A DNA stretch of 64,000 bases from a bacterium (lineage in GTDB: Bacteria; Cyanobacteriota; Vampirovibrionia; Vampirovibrionales; Vampirovibrionaceae), in contig JAUIEU010000001.1 of the NCBI GenBank assembly GCA_030429585.1, forward strand, positions 186,001-250,000, in the 5' to 3' direction. Shown one piece after another: positions 26,969 through 36,085 of the stretch; positions within the stretch are counted from its first letter, which is position 1, and the number at the start of each line of letters is the position of its first letter. The notes beneath the pieces are model-generated. The model saw only the letters and a program-made list of their open reading frames with translations. It did not search any database and was not told where the DNA came from. A program made the translations under genes and the position numbers.

Positions 26969-29173
26969 GTGGGCAAACAACAACAACGCAAACAGTACCC
27001 CCATAAAACGGGCCTAAAAAACGGCCAAAATATGGGTAAGCAGATTTCTGCGAAGGCCATGCGGCAGGGGCTGCAAGCCATAGAAAACAAAGATTACCCT
27101 GCCGCCTTTAAGCATTTTAAGGCGCTCCACCAGCAGTACCCACACCATGCAGATGCCCAGTATTTTTATGGGGTCATGGCCTTTCATACCCAACAGGCAG
27201 ATGAAGCCATTACGGCACTGCAAGCCCAAACTGGTTGGCAAAAAGTGGCTAAATCCGATAGTGATGGTAACGACGAAGCATCTTCTAAACCCTATGCCAC
27301 TGTGCCTACAGGCAATGCCTTGTACCACACTCACGAAGACGCCCTGTACTTTTTGGGCTTGGCTTACCATGAGGCTGGCGAGTTTAAAGAAGCCTGCCGC
27401 GTGTTGGAAGCCTTAATAGCATCCCCGGCTTTGCCGGTAGAGTACCGAAAAAAAACCCATGCCATGTTAGGCCGTAGCCTAATGTCTGCCTACGAAAGCG
27501 CGAAGGCAGTAGAGCACTTAAACAAGGCCTTGGCCATAGACCCTAATTGTGGCGTTACCTGGACAAACCTGGCCCATGCCACCATGGCGATGGATAAGCT
27601 GGATGATGCTGCCGAAGCCCATGAAACCGCTATTCGATTAAATGAAAACAACACCGCCCAAGTACAAGCCGTGCTGCGGCTAAAACGTTCCTTGGCAATG
27701 CTGTACAAACGCCTAGGCAGAGAAGCAGAGTGCCAGCAGTTGTACCAGCAAATTTTTAATGCCACGCCATCCTACGGGCTTATTTTAGAGCAATCCTTAT
27801 TTCTGCCAAATATTTACCCCTCGCTAACGAGTGTGGGCAACTACCGAAACCAGTTTATTGGTAACTTGGCCGCCATGGTGCAGGATGCCCCCTTAATGCC
27901 CCACATTGCCGAAGAGCTAAACTGCCCGCCCGCCTTTTTGCTAGCCTACCATGGTGAGAATGATCGTGAAATTCATTCTGCCTTGGGCCAACTGTTTCAT
28001 CGCTCCCTTAACCCGCCAGAATTGCCCAAAAAACCACGAGGGCAAAAAATAAAAGTGGGGGTTATTTCTCGCTTTATGGTGGAAAAACACACCATTGGCA
28101 AACTGTACTTGGGGCTGTTTAAGCACCTTAACCCCGATGACTTTGATGTTTATATTTTCCAAATTGCCCCGAAGTTCCATCCTAAGGCCCATGGCGGTTG
28201 GGTAAAAGATGGCAACATTACTCGTGGCTTTTTACCCGAAACGAATCAGGCCTTGGCCCAAAAAATTGTGGCCCATGCAGGGCTAGATGTGGCCTTTTTT
28301 ACCGATATTGGCATGGACCCCACCACCTACTTTTTAGCCTTTAACCGCTTGGCCCCGGTGCAGTGCGTTACCTTTGGCCACCCCGTAACCACGGGCATCC
28401 CTAATATGGATTACTTTATTAGTGCCCGTCATATGGAACCCGACGGTGCCGACGACCATTACAGCGAGCAGTTGGTTTGCCTGGAAAATATCCCCACCTA
28501 CTATGCCAAACCTAAGGTGACCCAAACCTTTACCAAGGCAGATTATGGCTTTACTGAAGATGACCACCTGTATATTTGCCCCCAAAGCTTGTTTAAAATG
28601 CACCCAGAATATGACGCTATTTTTAAGGGCATTTTAGAGAAAGACCCCAAGGCCAACATTGTGTTGTTAGAAGGGGTGACTAAAATTTGGGATGACCAAT
28701 TGGTGGCGCGGTACCAGCAAAGCCTGGGCGCAGAGCATACCCAGCGCATTCGGTTTTTATCTCGTATGCCACGAGAAAAACTTATTGGCCTAATGCAGTG
28801 CGCAGAAGTGATGCTAGACCCCATCCACTTTGGGGGCGGCAACACCAGCCTAGAGGCTTTTGCCGTGGGCACCCCCATTGTTACCTGGCCGGGGGGCTAC
28901 ATGCGCAGCCGAGTCACCAGCGCGGCCTACCACGCCATGCAGGTAACGGAGTTAATTGTACCCACCCATGCGGCCTATATTGATAAAGCCGTAGAGATTG
29001 CGACGAACCCAGCCGTGCGCGAGCAGTATAAGCAATCTATTTTGGCTGCCAGTGATATTCTATTTGAAAACGAAACCGTGGTACGCGAATTGGAAACCTT
29101 TTTTCGTTTAGCGGTGGATGAAGCTGAGAAACAAGGTAGGTATTTGCCTACAGATGAATGTATCGCATTTTAA
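26969..29173 (+). CDS. TPR-containing GT41 (O-GlcNAc transferase-like) glycosyltransferase
   Basis: About 734 residues. The N-terminal third holds several tetratricopeptide repeats (about 20-250, including ALAIDPNCGVTWTNLAHATM). The C-terminal 400 residues form a GT-B catalytic region like SPINDLY/OGT and HMW1C: GVISRFMVEKHTIGKLYLGLF, VAFFTDIGMDP, VTFGHPVTTGI, ICPQSLFKMHPEYDAI, DPIHFGGGNTSLEAFAVG. Such enzymes transfer GlcNAc or hexose onto Ser/Thr or Asn of proteins, often flagellin, pilin or adhesins. I chose the GTG at 26969, five bases after AAGGTGG; 26960 is possible. It is followed 23 bases later by a methyltransferase, so the pair may glycosylate and decorate a surface product. Confidence 0.85.
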   Translation: MGKQQQRKQYPHKTGLKNGQNMGKQISAKAMRQGLQAIENKDYPAAFKHFKALHQQYPHHADAQYFYGVMAFHTQQADEAITALQAQTGWQKVAKSDSDGNDEASSKPYATVPTGNALYHTHEDALYFLGLAYHEAGEFKEACRVLEALIASPALPVEYRKKTHAMLGRSLMSAYESAKAVEHLNKALAIDPNCGVTWTNLAHATMAMDKLDDAAEAHETAIRLNENNTAQVQAVLRLKRSLAMLYKRLGREAECQQLYQQIFNATPSYGLILEQSLFLPNIYPSLTSVGNYRNQFIGNLAAMVQDAPLMPHIAEELNCPPAFLLAYHGENDREIHSALGQLFHRSLNPPELPKKPRGQKIKVGVISRFMVEKHTIGKLYLGLFKHLNPDDFDVYIFQIAPKFHPKAHGGWVKDGNITRGFLPETNQALAQKIVAHAGLDVAFFTDIGMDPTTYFLAFNRLAPVQCVTFGHPVTTGIPNMDYFISARHMEPDGADDHYSEQLVCLENIPTYYAKPKVTQTFTKADYGFTEDDHLYICPQSLFKMHPEYDAIFKGILEKDPKANIVLLEGVTKIWDDQLVARYQQSLGAEHTQRIRFLSRMPREKLIGLMQCAEVMLDPIHFGGGNTSLEAFAVGTPIVTWPGGYMRSRVTSAAYHAMQVTELIVPTHAAYIDKAVEIATNPAVREQYKQSILAASDILFENETVVRELETFFRLAVDEAEKQGRYLPTDECIAF

Positions 29174-29196
29174 CCGATTGTTGAAAGATTGTTGTA

Positions 29197-30459
29197 ATGA
29201 CCATTTTAGCGAACCAAACGCCCTCGGCCATACTGGATGAGACCTTGCCTGCAAGTGCGCCGGTAGCGGTACCGTGCCCGGCGTGTCAGCACCATTGGGC
29301 CATGCCGTTTTACCATGGCGGCGCCCACCCGTTAACCACGGTGGTGTTGCCCACTACCCAGGCCCAGGCGTTTAACCAACCTAAGCTACCCTTGGATTTT
29401 GTTAGCTGCATGGGGTGCGGCCATGTGTATAATCAGCAGTTTGATTACACCCAAGTACCCTACAGCGATAAGCCTTACCGCATGTTTAATAAAGGCAGTG
29501 TGTGGCAACATTTTTTAGAAGAATTATACGCTGAATTTAATGCGCGTTTGGCCTGTTACCCTAACCCAGTATTAATAGAAGTAGGGTGCGGGGATGGCCA
29601 CTTTTTAGCCGAACTGGGCGACCGCCAACCAGGGGCCACCCTTATTGGCTTTGACCCGAATGGGGATGTGCCGGATAGTATTCAGTTCCATACCGAATTA
29701 TTTAACCCGGCTTGCCATGTGGCCCAGTACCAGCCAGATATGCTGTTGTTTCGTCATGTGTTAGAGCATTTAACCCACCCGCTAGAGCTACTCCAAGGCA
29801 TTGCCTTGCAAGCCAGTGTCCACAATCGCCCCATTCAGGCTTACTTAGAAGTGCCGTGTATTGACCGTGCGCTGGCCACCGGCCGTACGGCAGATTTTTT
29901 CTACGAGCATTATTCCCACTTTACCCAGCATTCGTTTAAAACCTTGTTGGAAACCGCCGGGGCCACCATCCATACCCTAACAAAGGGCTATAATGATGAA
30001 GTGGTATTTGCCTTTGTGTGCTTTGAGCCCCACCCAGCCCATACCCAACATCAGCAGCAGGCCATTGGGTTTAGTAACCATGCCAAGGCGGCCAAAACCA
30101 CCATTAACCAACAATTATCGGCCTTGGTGGCGGCGGGCAGTACCATGGCCATTTGGGGTGGCACCGGCAAAGCCGCTGCCTTTATCCACCGGTATGGCTG
30201 CGATAATGACCGATTCCCCACGGTGGTGGATAGCGACACGGCGAAGCATGGCACCTTTGTGCCCGGTACGGGCCAGGCCATTGTTAGCCCCCAGGTATTG
30301 GTAGCAACACCGCCGGATGTGGTGGTGATCCCTACCCAGTGGCGCGCCCGCGATATTGTGGCCGAGATGACCTTGCTAGGGATTACGCCCGCCCAAATAT
30401 TGTTGGAGCATGGCGGGCAGTTGTGCGATTATCATGATGATGCGCATCCCTACAAATAA
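29197..30459 (+). CDS. Class I methyltransferase of the sugar C-methyltransferase type
   Basis: A 420-residue three-part protein. The N-terminus has a zinc-binding pair CPAC (about 24-27) and CMGC (about 69-72); the middle is a SAM-binding Rossmann domain (LIEVGCGDGHFLAEL about 128-142, LLFRHVLEHL about 184); and the C-terminus is a second Rossmann-like domain (AIWGGTGKAAAFIHRYG about 315-331). This order is typical of NovU/TylCIII-like C-methyltransferases, acting on nucleotide-linked keto sugars. It is paired with the GT41 gene upstream. The exact substrate is unknown. Confidence 0.82.
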   Translation: MTILANQTPSAILDETLPASAPVAVPCPACQHHWAMPFYHGGAHPLTTVVLPTTQAQAFNQPKLPLDFVSCMGCGHVYNQQFDYTQVPYSDKPYRMFNKGSVWQHFLEELYAEFNARLACYPNPVLIEVGCGDGHFLAELGDRQPGATLIGFDPNGDVPDSIQFHTELFNPACHVAQYQPDMLLFRHVLEHLTHPLELLQGIALQASVHNRPIQAYLEVPCIDRALATGRTADFFYEHYSHFTQHSFKTLLETAGATIHTLTKGYNDEVVFAFVCFEPHPAHTQHQQQAIGFSNHAKAAKTTINQQLSALVAAGSTMAIWGGTGKAAAFIHRYGCDNDRFPTVVDSDTAKHGTFVPGTGQAIVSPQVLVATPPDVVVIPTQWRARDIVAEMTLLGITPAQILLEHGGQLCDYHDDAHPYK

Positions 30460-30522
30460 ACCTGCTTTTATTAATAGTTGTTATTGCTGTAAAACCTTTG
30501 GTTGTATAGGTAGGCTTGGCTT

Positions 30523-31407
30523 GTGAAGTTAGGGGTGATTGATTCCGGCGTGGGTGGGCTAAGTGTACTGCCTCATTTAACGGCCAGTATGCTGCCTTTA
30601 ACCGAGCTGGTGTATGTGGCGGATACGGCCTGGATGCCTTATGGGTGCCGTACCCCTGATGAGTTGCGTCCGCGGGTGGGCCAGTTGATTGATTGGTTGG
30701 TAACCCACCATGGGGTGCAAGCCATTGCCCTGGCCTGTAACACGGCCACCACCATCGCCCTTAAGCCAGAAAATGTGGGTAATGCCACCCCTTTTAATGC
30801 CTTTGATGCGATGCAATGGTTGCGCACCGCCTTTGCCGTACCGGTGGTATCGCCGGTGTTTCCTACGGTGGAGTGGATGGCGTACCAATTAGCCCATGGC
30901 CATATACCAAACCATGTGGTGTTGTGGGCAACAGAAACCACCGTAAACAGCACGTTATACCAACGGGCATTGGCAGATTTTGCCCAACACACCATGACGG
31001 TGACGAGTGTGAGTGGTGGCCCCTTAGCCGCCCGTGTAGAAACCCACGACTTAAGCGAATCGGATGAGTTGATTCAATCCTTGGCGCATACGATTAACGC
31101 GGCAGGGTCGCCAGTGTCCTTAATTATGGGTTGTACCCATTACCCCCATGCCTGGCATTGGTTGGCGCCCCATATTATAACGGCGGTTACCTTAGTTAAT
31201 CCGGCGGAGCATTTATCGGCTAAGTTGCAAGCCATTTTAGGCGTGCAAGAGGCCATGGACGGACAGGCCGGTAATCTGGTGCCCCCGTTAGGGTATCGGT
31301 TTTTTGCTACTGGGGATGTGCATGCCTTTGCCACAACGGCTCGGGTGTTATTACCCCATTTGCCGTGGCCCCACATTACGGTAGAACCTATGGTGCTTAC
31401 GCCGTAA
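30523..31407 (+). CDS. murI: Glutamate racemase
   Basis: A 294-residue cofactor-free racemase making D-glutamate for peptidoglycan. It has GVIDSGVGGLSVL (about 4-16), VADTAWMPYG (about 32-41) and both catalytic cysteines: Cys72 in ALACNTATT and Cys204 in MGCTHYP. Start is GTG with no good ribosome-binding site, so translation may be modest. MurC and MurB, which act downstream in the pathway, are encoded 2 kb further on. Confidence 0.93.
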   Translation: MKLGVIDSGVGGLSVLPHLTASMLPLTELVYVADTAWMPYGCRTPDELRPRVGQLIDWLVTHHGVQAIALACNTATTIALKPENVGNATPFNAFDAMQWLRTAFAVPVVSPVFPTVEWMAYQLAHGHIPNHVVLWATETTVNSTLYQRALADFAQHTMTVTSVSGGPLAARVETHDLSESDELIQSLAHTINAAGSPVSLIMGCTHYPHAWHWLAPHIITAVTLVNPAEHLSAKLQAILGVQEAMDGQAGNLVPPLGYRFFATGDVHAFATTARVLLPHLPWPHITVEPMVLTP

Positions 31408-31454
31408 GGAGTTGGTGCCTATCCACACGGCACACTATCGGTGTTTTGTTGTAT

Positions 31455-31805
31455 CCACTCTGCTCTTGTCTCTGCCCTTCAGGGCGTGTGTGTTTAATTT
31501 AAACGCTATTCTTGTCTCTACCTTCGTTTATAGGTTTATTGCTTATTGGCTCTAACCATTGGTGTGTTCTCTTGTCTCACCCTTCGTTGGGTGGGGCGCT
31601 TAATCCGGGCCAGATTCGTCGGATATGGATGGACGGTTTATTCAACCGTAGAATGAACCTGGCCCTACCCCCCTGTTATCTATGGGGGCGGTGTGCCCCC
31701 TTAGGGTTACTCGGTACGGTTGGTTTAGCGGGTGTTGTTCTGCTCGTCACCCCACGAAAGCGACGGGTGGAACTAGCCTGCTAGGCCTTAGTACCGGGTA
31801 TAACA
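31455..31805 (+). ncRNA. Candidate structured RNA, unidentified
   Basis: No gene fits in 31408-31877, but the plus strand folds extensively. Three hairpins each follow a CTTGTCTC repeat. Then comes GGGCCAG/CTGGCCC (31607-31613/31659-31665) enclosing ACGGTT-TATTC-AACCGT (633-649), and two mutually exclusive C/G hairpins: CCCCC/GGGGG (668-688) against GGGGGC/GCCCCC (684-700). Last is a long rod: CGGTAC/GTACCG (712-717/791-796), GGTTTAGC/GCTAGGCC (722-729/780-787, two G-U pairs), GTTC/GAAC (737-740/770-773), CACCC/GGGTG (749-753/765-769) with an inner C-GAAA-G. The G-U pairs favour the plus strand. It does not match RNase P, tmRNA, SRP or 6S signatures known to me. Ends are approximate. Confidence 0.4.
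31463..31578 (+). repeat. Three direct repeats of (C/T)TCTTGTCTC, each followed by a hairpin
   Basis: Copies at 31463-31472, 31509-31518 and 31569-31578, spaced 46 and 60 bases apart. Each is followed by a short stem: GCCCT/AGGGC, ACCT/AGGT and CACCC/GGGTG. The regular repeat-plus-stem layout suggests repeated single-stranded binding sites in an RNA. Confidence 0.6.
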
Positions 31806-31877
31806 GTATTGTGTATATTCAGTTGTAGCCTATGTGTCCTATGCCTGTGCTGTGTTTATTGGTTTACCGGTGTGGCC

Positions 31878-33200
31878 TTAGCTGCGATACGCGGTGCTGC
31901 TATCCAAAATGGTACCGCCACTGGTGGTGTTGGCCACCTCTTTTTTACTAGGCACTTTGTTGACGAAGGTACCGCCATAGCGGCCTCGGGCAAAGGTAAC
32001 AATGTTATCATCTGCCAGGCGCAGTAATGCTTTGCGCACCGTGTTGCTGCTGACCTTCAACTCCTTGGATAAATCGCCCATGGCGGGTAACTTATCGCCC
32101 TTTTTGTAGTCGTTGGCAATAAGGTTTTTTAAGTGGCCTTCCACTTTTTCGTAGCTGTAGAACAGTGGGTCGTCTACCGGTACAAATACACTGGCGGCCG
32201 CGCCGGTAATAAAGGCGGTATCCGGGGTGCGTTTTACAAAGGTGCCATAACGGCCCCGCTTGGATTGCACCACGCCCTGTTGGTTTAACCGTTTCATGGC
32301 ATCATGCACGGTTTTAATACTTACCTTTAGCTCGTCGGCCAGCTCTAGGTGAGAGGGCAACTTTTGCCCAATGGGGTAGGACTTGGCAACCAAGTCTTTT
32401 AAATCCCGTTCCACCTGATCAATTAACGTTTCGCTTTCCACCGTTAGGGTGGCTTCTTTATCCAACGTAGGGATTTCTTTTAGCTCCCAGTTGGCCCGGT
32501 TACCACGGGTGCCGTAGCTAAACAAAATACCTTCATGGGTCAGGTATTCTAACGCCAAGCGTGTGGTGTTGGTGGCACTGTCAATGCTTTCGGCAATTTC
32601 TCGGGCACTGGGCAGTGGTTCGCCAGGCTGGATGTTTTGCTCCACAATGTAGTTGCGCACAGCGTGGACAGCACGGTCTCGCTTACTGGTGAGTTTGCGC
32701 ATGCGGTTAATGCCCTTGCTGGCATCTCGAATGATGGTACCAATGCGCTGTTTGCTTTCCACGTGGCCGTAATCTTCAATAGTACGGATGGCGTTTTGCA
32801 CCGTGCCCACACTAACGCCCAAGTGTTGGGCAATATCTTGCTTGCGTGGCAGTAAGTGCTGCTCGGTAATGTTGCCCTTGTTTAGGCCGTTGACGATATA
32901 GTTGGTCAGGTATTCCGTTACTAAGGCATCTTTCGTGGCCCCTGGCGTGGAAAAATCCGGCTTTGTTTTGGGTAAATCTTTAATGGCTAAGCGCTCTAGG
33001 TTGGCTTTAGCCACGTTTTTTAGTTTGCTAACCGGCGTTACAGGCTTCGCTGTATCTGCCGTGTTTAGTGTGCCTAGTGCCTTGGCCTTAGGGCGGCTAG
33101 CATAGCCGCTTTTAGGTGGGCGCTGCCCTACCTTGTTGCCCGCCTCTTTGGTGGCCTCTTGGTTGCTTTGTTTAGAATGAGTTGATTGAGTTTGCGCCAT
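31878..33200 (-). CDS. Transcription regulator made of four GntR-type winged helices
   Basis: About 440 residues from the ATG at 33200, which has GGGGAGG about 9 bases upstream. After an 85-residue basic, disordered N-terminus it holds four tandem GntR-family winged helix-turn-helix domains: about 91-158 (LPRKQDIAQHLGVSVGTVQNAI), 175-239 (LPSAREIAESIDSATNTTRLAL), 259-323 (LPSHLELADELKVSIKTVHDAM) and 349-414 (LPAMGDLSKELKVSSNTVRKAL). Domains 3 and 4 both end in GRYG(G)TFV. No effector-binding domain (FadR, HutC or aminotransferase type) is present. GntR proteins normally have one such domain plus an effector domain. DNA binding is near certain; targets are unknown. Confidence 0.88.
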   Translation of the reverse strand: MAQTQSTHSKQSNQEATKEAGNKVGQRPPKSGYASRPKAKALGTLNTADTAKPVTPVSKLKNVAKANLERLAIKDLPKTKPDFSTPGATKDALVTEYLTNYIVNGLNKGNITEQHLLPRKQDIAQHLGVSVGTVQNAIRTIEDYGHVESKQRIGTIIRDASKGINRMRKLTSKRDRAVHAVRNYIVEQNIQPGEPLPSAREIAESIDSATNTTRLALEYLTHEGILFSYGTRGNRANWELKEIPTLDKEATLTVESETLIDQVERDLKDLVAKSYPIGQKLPSHLELADELKVSIKTVHDAMKRLNQQGVVQSKRGRYGTFVKRTPDTAFITGAAASVFVPVDDPLFYSYEKVEGHLKNLIANDYKKGDKLPAMGDLSKELKVSSNTVRKALLRLADDNIVTFARGRYGGTFVNKVPSKKEVANTTSGGTILDSSTAYRS

Positions 33201-33433
33201 GCCGATTGTCCTCCCCAGCATTGGTGTGTTTAGTTAAGTCAGTTGCCTATTTGCCAACCCAGTGCGGCCTTAAAGCATCTGCTTATTATTTAATTGTTTG
33301 TACATCAGCCTATAATCAGTATGTGTTTGCATTAAAACAATTAGCAAGCATCTAATGCTATAAAGACAGCCATTTCGTAACAAACAGTAATAAAACAACC
33401 GTTTAATGGCCACCAATAAATAGGCGAGACCCT

Positions 33434-33463
33434 TTGCCCTGTAAGGATTTTGGCGGGTATAAT
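33434..33463 (+). promoter_or_regulatory. Sigma70-type promoter for murC-murB
   Basis: TTGCCC (33434-33439), an 18-base spacer and TATAAT (33458-33463). Transcription from about 33470 supports a murC start at 33524 rather than at the upstream in-frame codons near 33434. Confidence 0.65.
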
Positions 33464-33523
33464 AAAGGGCATCATAAATATGCTTCGCTATGTAATTATT
33501 GTGTTACCACGGATACTGCCCCT

Positions 33524-35077
33524 ATGACCCACGATTGGCAACTGAGCACGGATACCCGGCTCCACTTTGTTGGTGCTGGCGGCATTGGCATGAGTGGGCT
33601 GGCCAAAGTGCTGTTACAGGCAGGCTTTGCCGTTACAGGTAGCGATGTGCGCGAGCACGAAAACCTGGACGCCCTGCGGGCCCTGGGCGCCACCATTACG
33701 GTGGGCCACGCACAACGCAATGTGCCAGACGATGCAGTGGTGGTGTGTTCTACCGCTATTGGTAGCGATAACCCCGAAGTAGCCATTGCCCAGCAGCGCC
33801 AGCAACGCATCCTGCATCGTTCGGATGTTTTAAAGCACCTGCTCCACAGCCCGGCCTTTCCTCACACGGTAACGGTGGGCATTACCGGTAGCCATGGTAA
33901 AACCAGCACTACTGGCATGGTGGCCAGTGGGCTAACGGGTGGAGGGGTTCACCCCACGGCGATTGCGGGTGGGTTGTTCCCTGCTACGGTGGCCACCCCC
34001 TTAACCAATGCGGTGTTAGGCAACACCAACGGCATTGCCGTGGCCGAGCTGGATGAAAGCGACGGCAGCCTGACACAATACACCTCGGATGTGACCGTGC
34101 TGCTAAACCTAGAAATGGACCACGCTGAGCACTTCCCTGGCGGGTTGCCCCAACTGCAAGAAAATATCCGTACTTTTGTGCAGCAATTGGGCGAGTGCGA
34201 TGCCCCTAAAACGATCGTGGCTAATGCCGCCTGCGCTAATACCATGGCGGTGGTAAACAATGCCCCTGCCAATGTAACGGTACTAACCTTTGATTGGTGG
34301 CAAGAAACGAATCAAGCGGATGTAACACTGGCCAATGTTACCGAACATGCCCCCGCCCGCTTTGCAGGCGATGTGGTGTTTCGTGGCGAAACAGTGGCCC
34401 GCTTAACCATGTCTGCGCCGGGCAAGCACCAACTGGGTAACGGTGCCATTGCGGCCGTTATTGCCTACGGGCTAGCCAATGATGGTGTGCTGGCTAACTC
34501 GGTTCCGCAGGCGTTGCGTAATACGATAGAAAGCCATATGGATAATGCCATGGCAGGCATTAATGCCTTTACCGGTATGGGCCGACGCTTTGAAGTAGTG
34601 GGCCACAAAAAGGGCGCCTTACTGGTGGATGACTATGCCCATCACCCCACGGAAATTGCTGCCATGTTAGCGGTGGGTAAGGCCTATGCCGGCAATAGTG
34701 GAAAGCTGTTGGCTGTGTTTGAACCCCACCGCTTTAGCCGCCTGCAATTATTTTGGGATGAATTTCAAACCGCTTTGGCGTTGGCGGATGTGTTGTGGGT
34801 AACCCCCGTGTATGCGGCAAGCGAACCGCCCCGTGACGGCATTACTAGCGACGCTTTTTGTAAGGAATTAGCGACTCGTTACCCGGAAAAACAGGTAGCG
34901 TTGTTACCGCTAGCGGCGTGGGAATCCTTTGTTGAGGATATTGCGTCGCAACTTTGCGCAGGGGATATGGTGATGAGTTTAGGGGCGGGCAATGTTACCA
35001 AATTGTTGCGGGGCAAGGGCGATGCCTCGCCCAATGATGCCGCCATGCCAACGCCCCAACTGGCAAGGAAATTATAA
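33524..35077 (+). CDS. murC: UDP-N-acetylmuramate--L-alanine ligase
   Basis: A 517-residue cytoplasmic ligase adding L-alanine to UDP-MurNAc. It shows FVGAGGIGMSGLAK (about 14-27), the ATP loop GITGSHGKTSTTG (about 120-132), VAELDESDGS, and DDYAHHPTEI in the C-terminal domain. The start at 33524 follows from the promoter position; the longer frame would begin inside the -35 box. murB follows after 3 bases, so the two are one operon, as in many bacteria, but without ftsQ or ddl. Confidence 0.95.
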   Translation: MTHDWQLSTDTRLHFVGAGGIGMSGLAKVLLQAGFAVTGSDVREHENLDALRALGATITVGHAQRNVPDDAVVVCSTAIGSDNPEVAIAQQRQQRILHRSDVLKHLLHSPAFPHTVTVGITGSHGKTSTTGMVASGLTGGGVHPTAIAGGLFPATVATPLTNAVLGNTNGIAVAELDESDGSLTQYTSDVTVLLNLEMDHAEHFPGGLPQLQENIRTFVQQLGECDAPKTIVANAACANTMAVVNNAPANVTVLTFDWWQETNQADVTLANVTEHAPARFAGDVVFRGETVARLTMSAPGKHQLGNGAIAAVIAYGLANDGVLANSVPQALRNTIESHMDNAMAGINAFTGMGRRFEVVGHKKGALLVDDYAHHPTEIAAMLAVGKAYAGNSGKLLAVFEPHRFSRLQLFWDEFQTALALADVLWVTPVYAASEPPRDGITSDAFCKELATRYPEKQVALLPLAAWESFVEDIASQLCAGDMVMSLGAGNVTKLLRGKGDASPNDAAMPTPQLARKL

Positions 35078-35080
35078 GCC

Positions 35081-36085
35081 ATGGCTGCTGATGCCTTTGT
35101 ACCACCCCACCTATTGTGGCCCGAGCGGGCCATGACGGACATGACGGGCGCCCAGTTATCCACCTACCGTATGGGGGGGCTGGTCGATGAGTTGTATGCG
35201 CCGAACAATTTGGACGATGTGCGCACCTTTTGTCAGCGGTTGCGCACAACCCAGCGCCCCCTAACCACCATTGGTTGGGGCGGCAATATTATTATTGCCA
35301 AGCAAGGCATACGGGGTGCTACCTTATGGACACGAAAGTTGGATTGGGTAGAACAAGGCAGCCCAACCACGTTTACGCTAGGGGCTGGGTGCCACTTGGC
35401 CAAGGTTAGCAAGCTAGCGGCAGATAATGGGCTAACTGGCGGCGAATTTTTTATTGGTATCCCCGGTACCATTGGTGGCGCCGTTCGTATGAATGCCGGT
35501 GCCCTGGGCCAACAAACGAGCGATGTGGTGCGCGAGGTCACTCTGTTTGATCGAGACACACAGCAAATTCATACCTGGCCGGTAGAAAAACTGGCGTACC
35601 GGTATCGTCATAGTGCCATTAACCCGGCGCGCCATGTGGTGTTGCAGGTGGTGGTGCAATTTAAGCGGGCCAGTAATAGTGGCCAGGTAAAGCAAGCCAT
35701 GGCTGATAGTGTCCACTTCCGTAAAACCCATCACCCCATCGAGCCAAACGGTGGCAGTGTTTTTCGTAATCCCACCCCGACGGAAGAACGCCCCGAGCCT
35801 TGGCCGGTTGGCAAAATGCTGGATAGCCTGGGCGCCAAAACCTGGGTAGAAGGCAACGTGCGCATTAGCCCGCGCCACGCTAATTTTATTATTAATACGG
35901 GGGGCGGCACCAGCACAGAAGTGTTGACCCTAATGACTCGGATGAAAACCGCCGTGTGGGATGCCTTTGGCCTGACGGTGGTGCCCGAAAACATTTTAAT
36001 TGGGGATGTAACCGCCGAAGAGGCCAAACTGTGGCGCAACTTAACCACGCCTCCTAAAACCATGGGCATTGAAAGTGTGGGTTAA
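35081..36085 (+). CDS. murB: UDP-N-acetylenolpyruvoylglucosamine reductase
   Basis: A 334-residue FAD enzyme reducing UDP-GlcNAc-enolpyruvate to UDP-MurNAc. STYRMGG (about 25-31), the FAD motif IGIPGTIGGAVRMNAGA (about 125-141), YRYRHS (about 168-173) and NGGSVFRNP (about 223-231, proton-donor Ser) are present; the C-terminal PENILIGD holds the final Glu. It lacks the long insertion of the E. coli type I enzyme, so it is type II-like. It ends 4 bases inside the convergent TPR gene. Confidence 0.93.
   Translation: MAADAFVPPHLLWPERAMTDMTGAQLSTYRMGGLVDELYAPNNLDDVRTFCQRLRTTQRPLTTIGWGGNIIIAKQGIRGATLWTRKLDWVEQGSPTTFTLGAGCHLAKVSKLAADNGLTGGEFFIGIPGTIGGAVRMNAGALGQQTSDVVREVTLFDRDTQQIHTWPVEKLAYRYRHSAINPARHVVLQVVVQFKRASNSGQVKQAMADSVHFRKTHHPIEPNGGSVFRNPTPTEERPEPWPVGKMLDSLGAKTWVEGNVRISPRHANFIINTGGGTSTEVLTLMTRMKTAVWDAFGLTVVPENILIGDVTAEEAKLWRNLTTPPKTMGIESVG

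Noticed and set aside
31600-31640. Possible tmRNA 5' end (CAGATTCGTCGG resembles the conserved GGATTCGACGG)
   Set aside because: No tag reading frame, no T-loop and no CCA-type acceptor partner could be found within 400 bases.
31512-32027. Two short plus-strand reading frames (90 and 72 residues) after murI
   Set aside because: No ribosome-binding sites, compositions unlike proteins, and they overlap the structured RNA candidate and the regulator gene.
33434-33523. Longer N-terminus for MurC
   Set aside because: The promoter -35 and -10 boxes lie inside it, and the conserved fold begins just after 33524.
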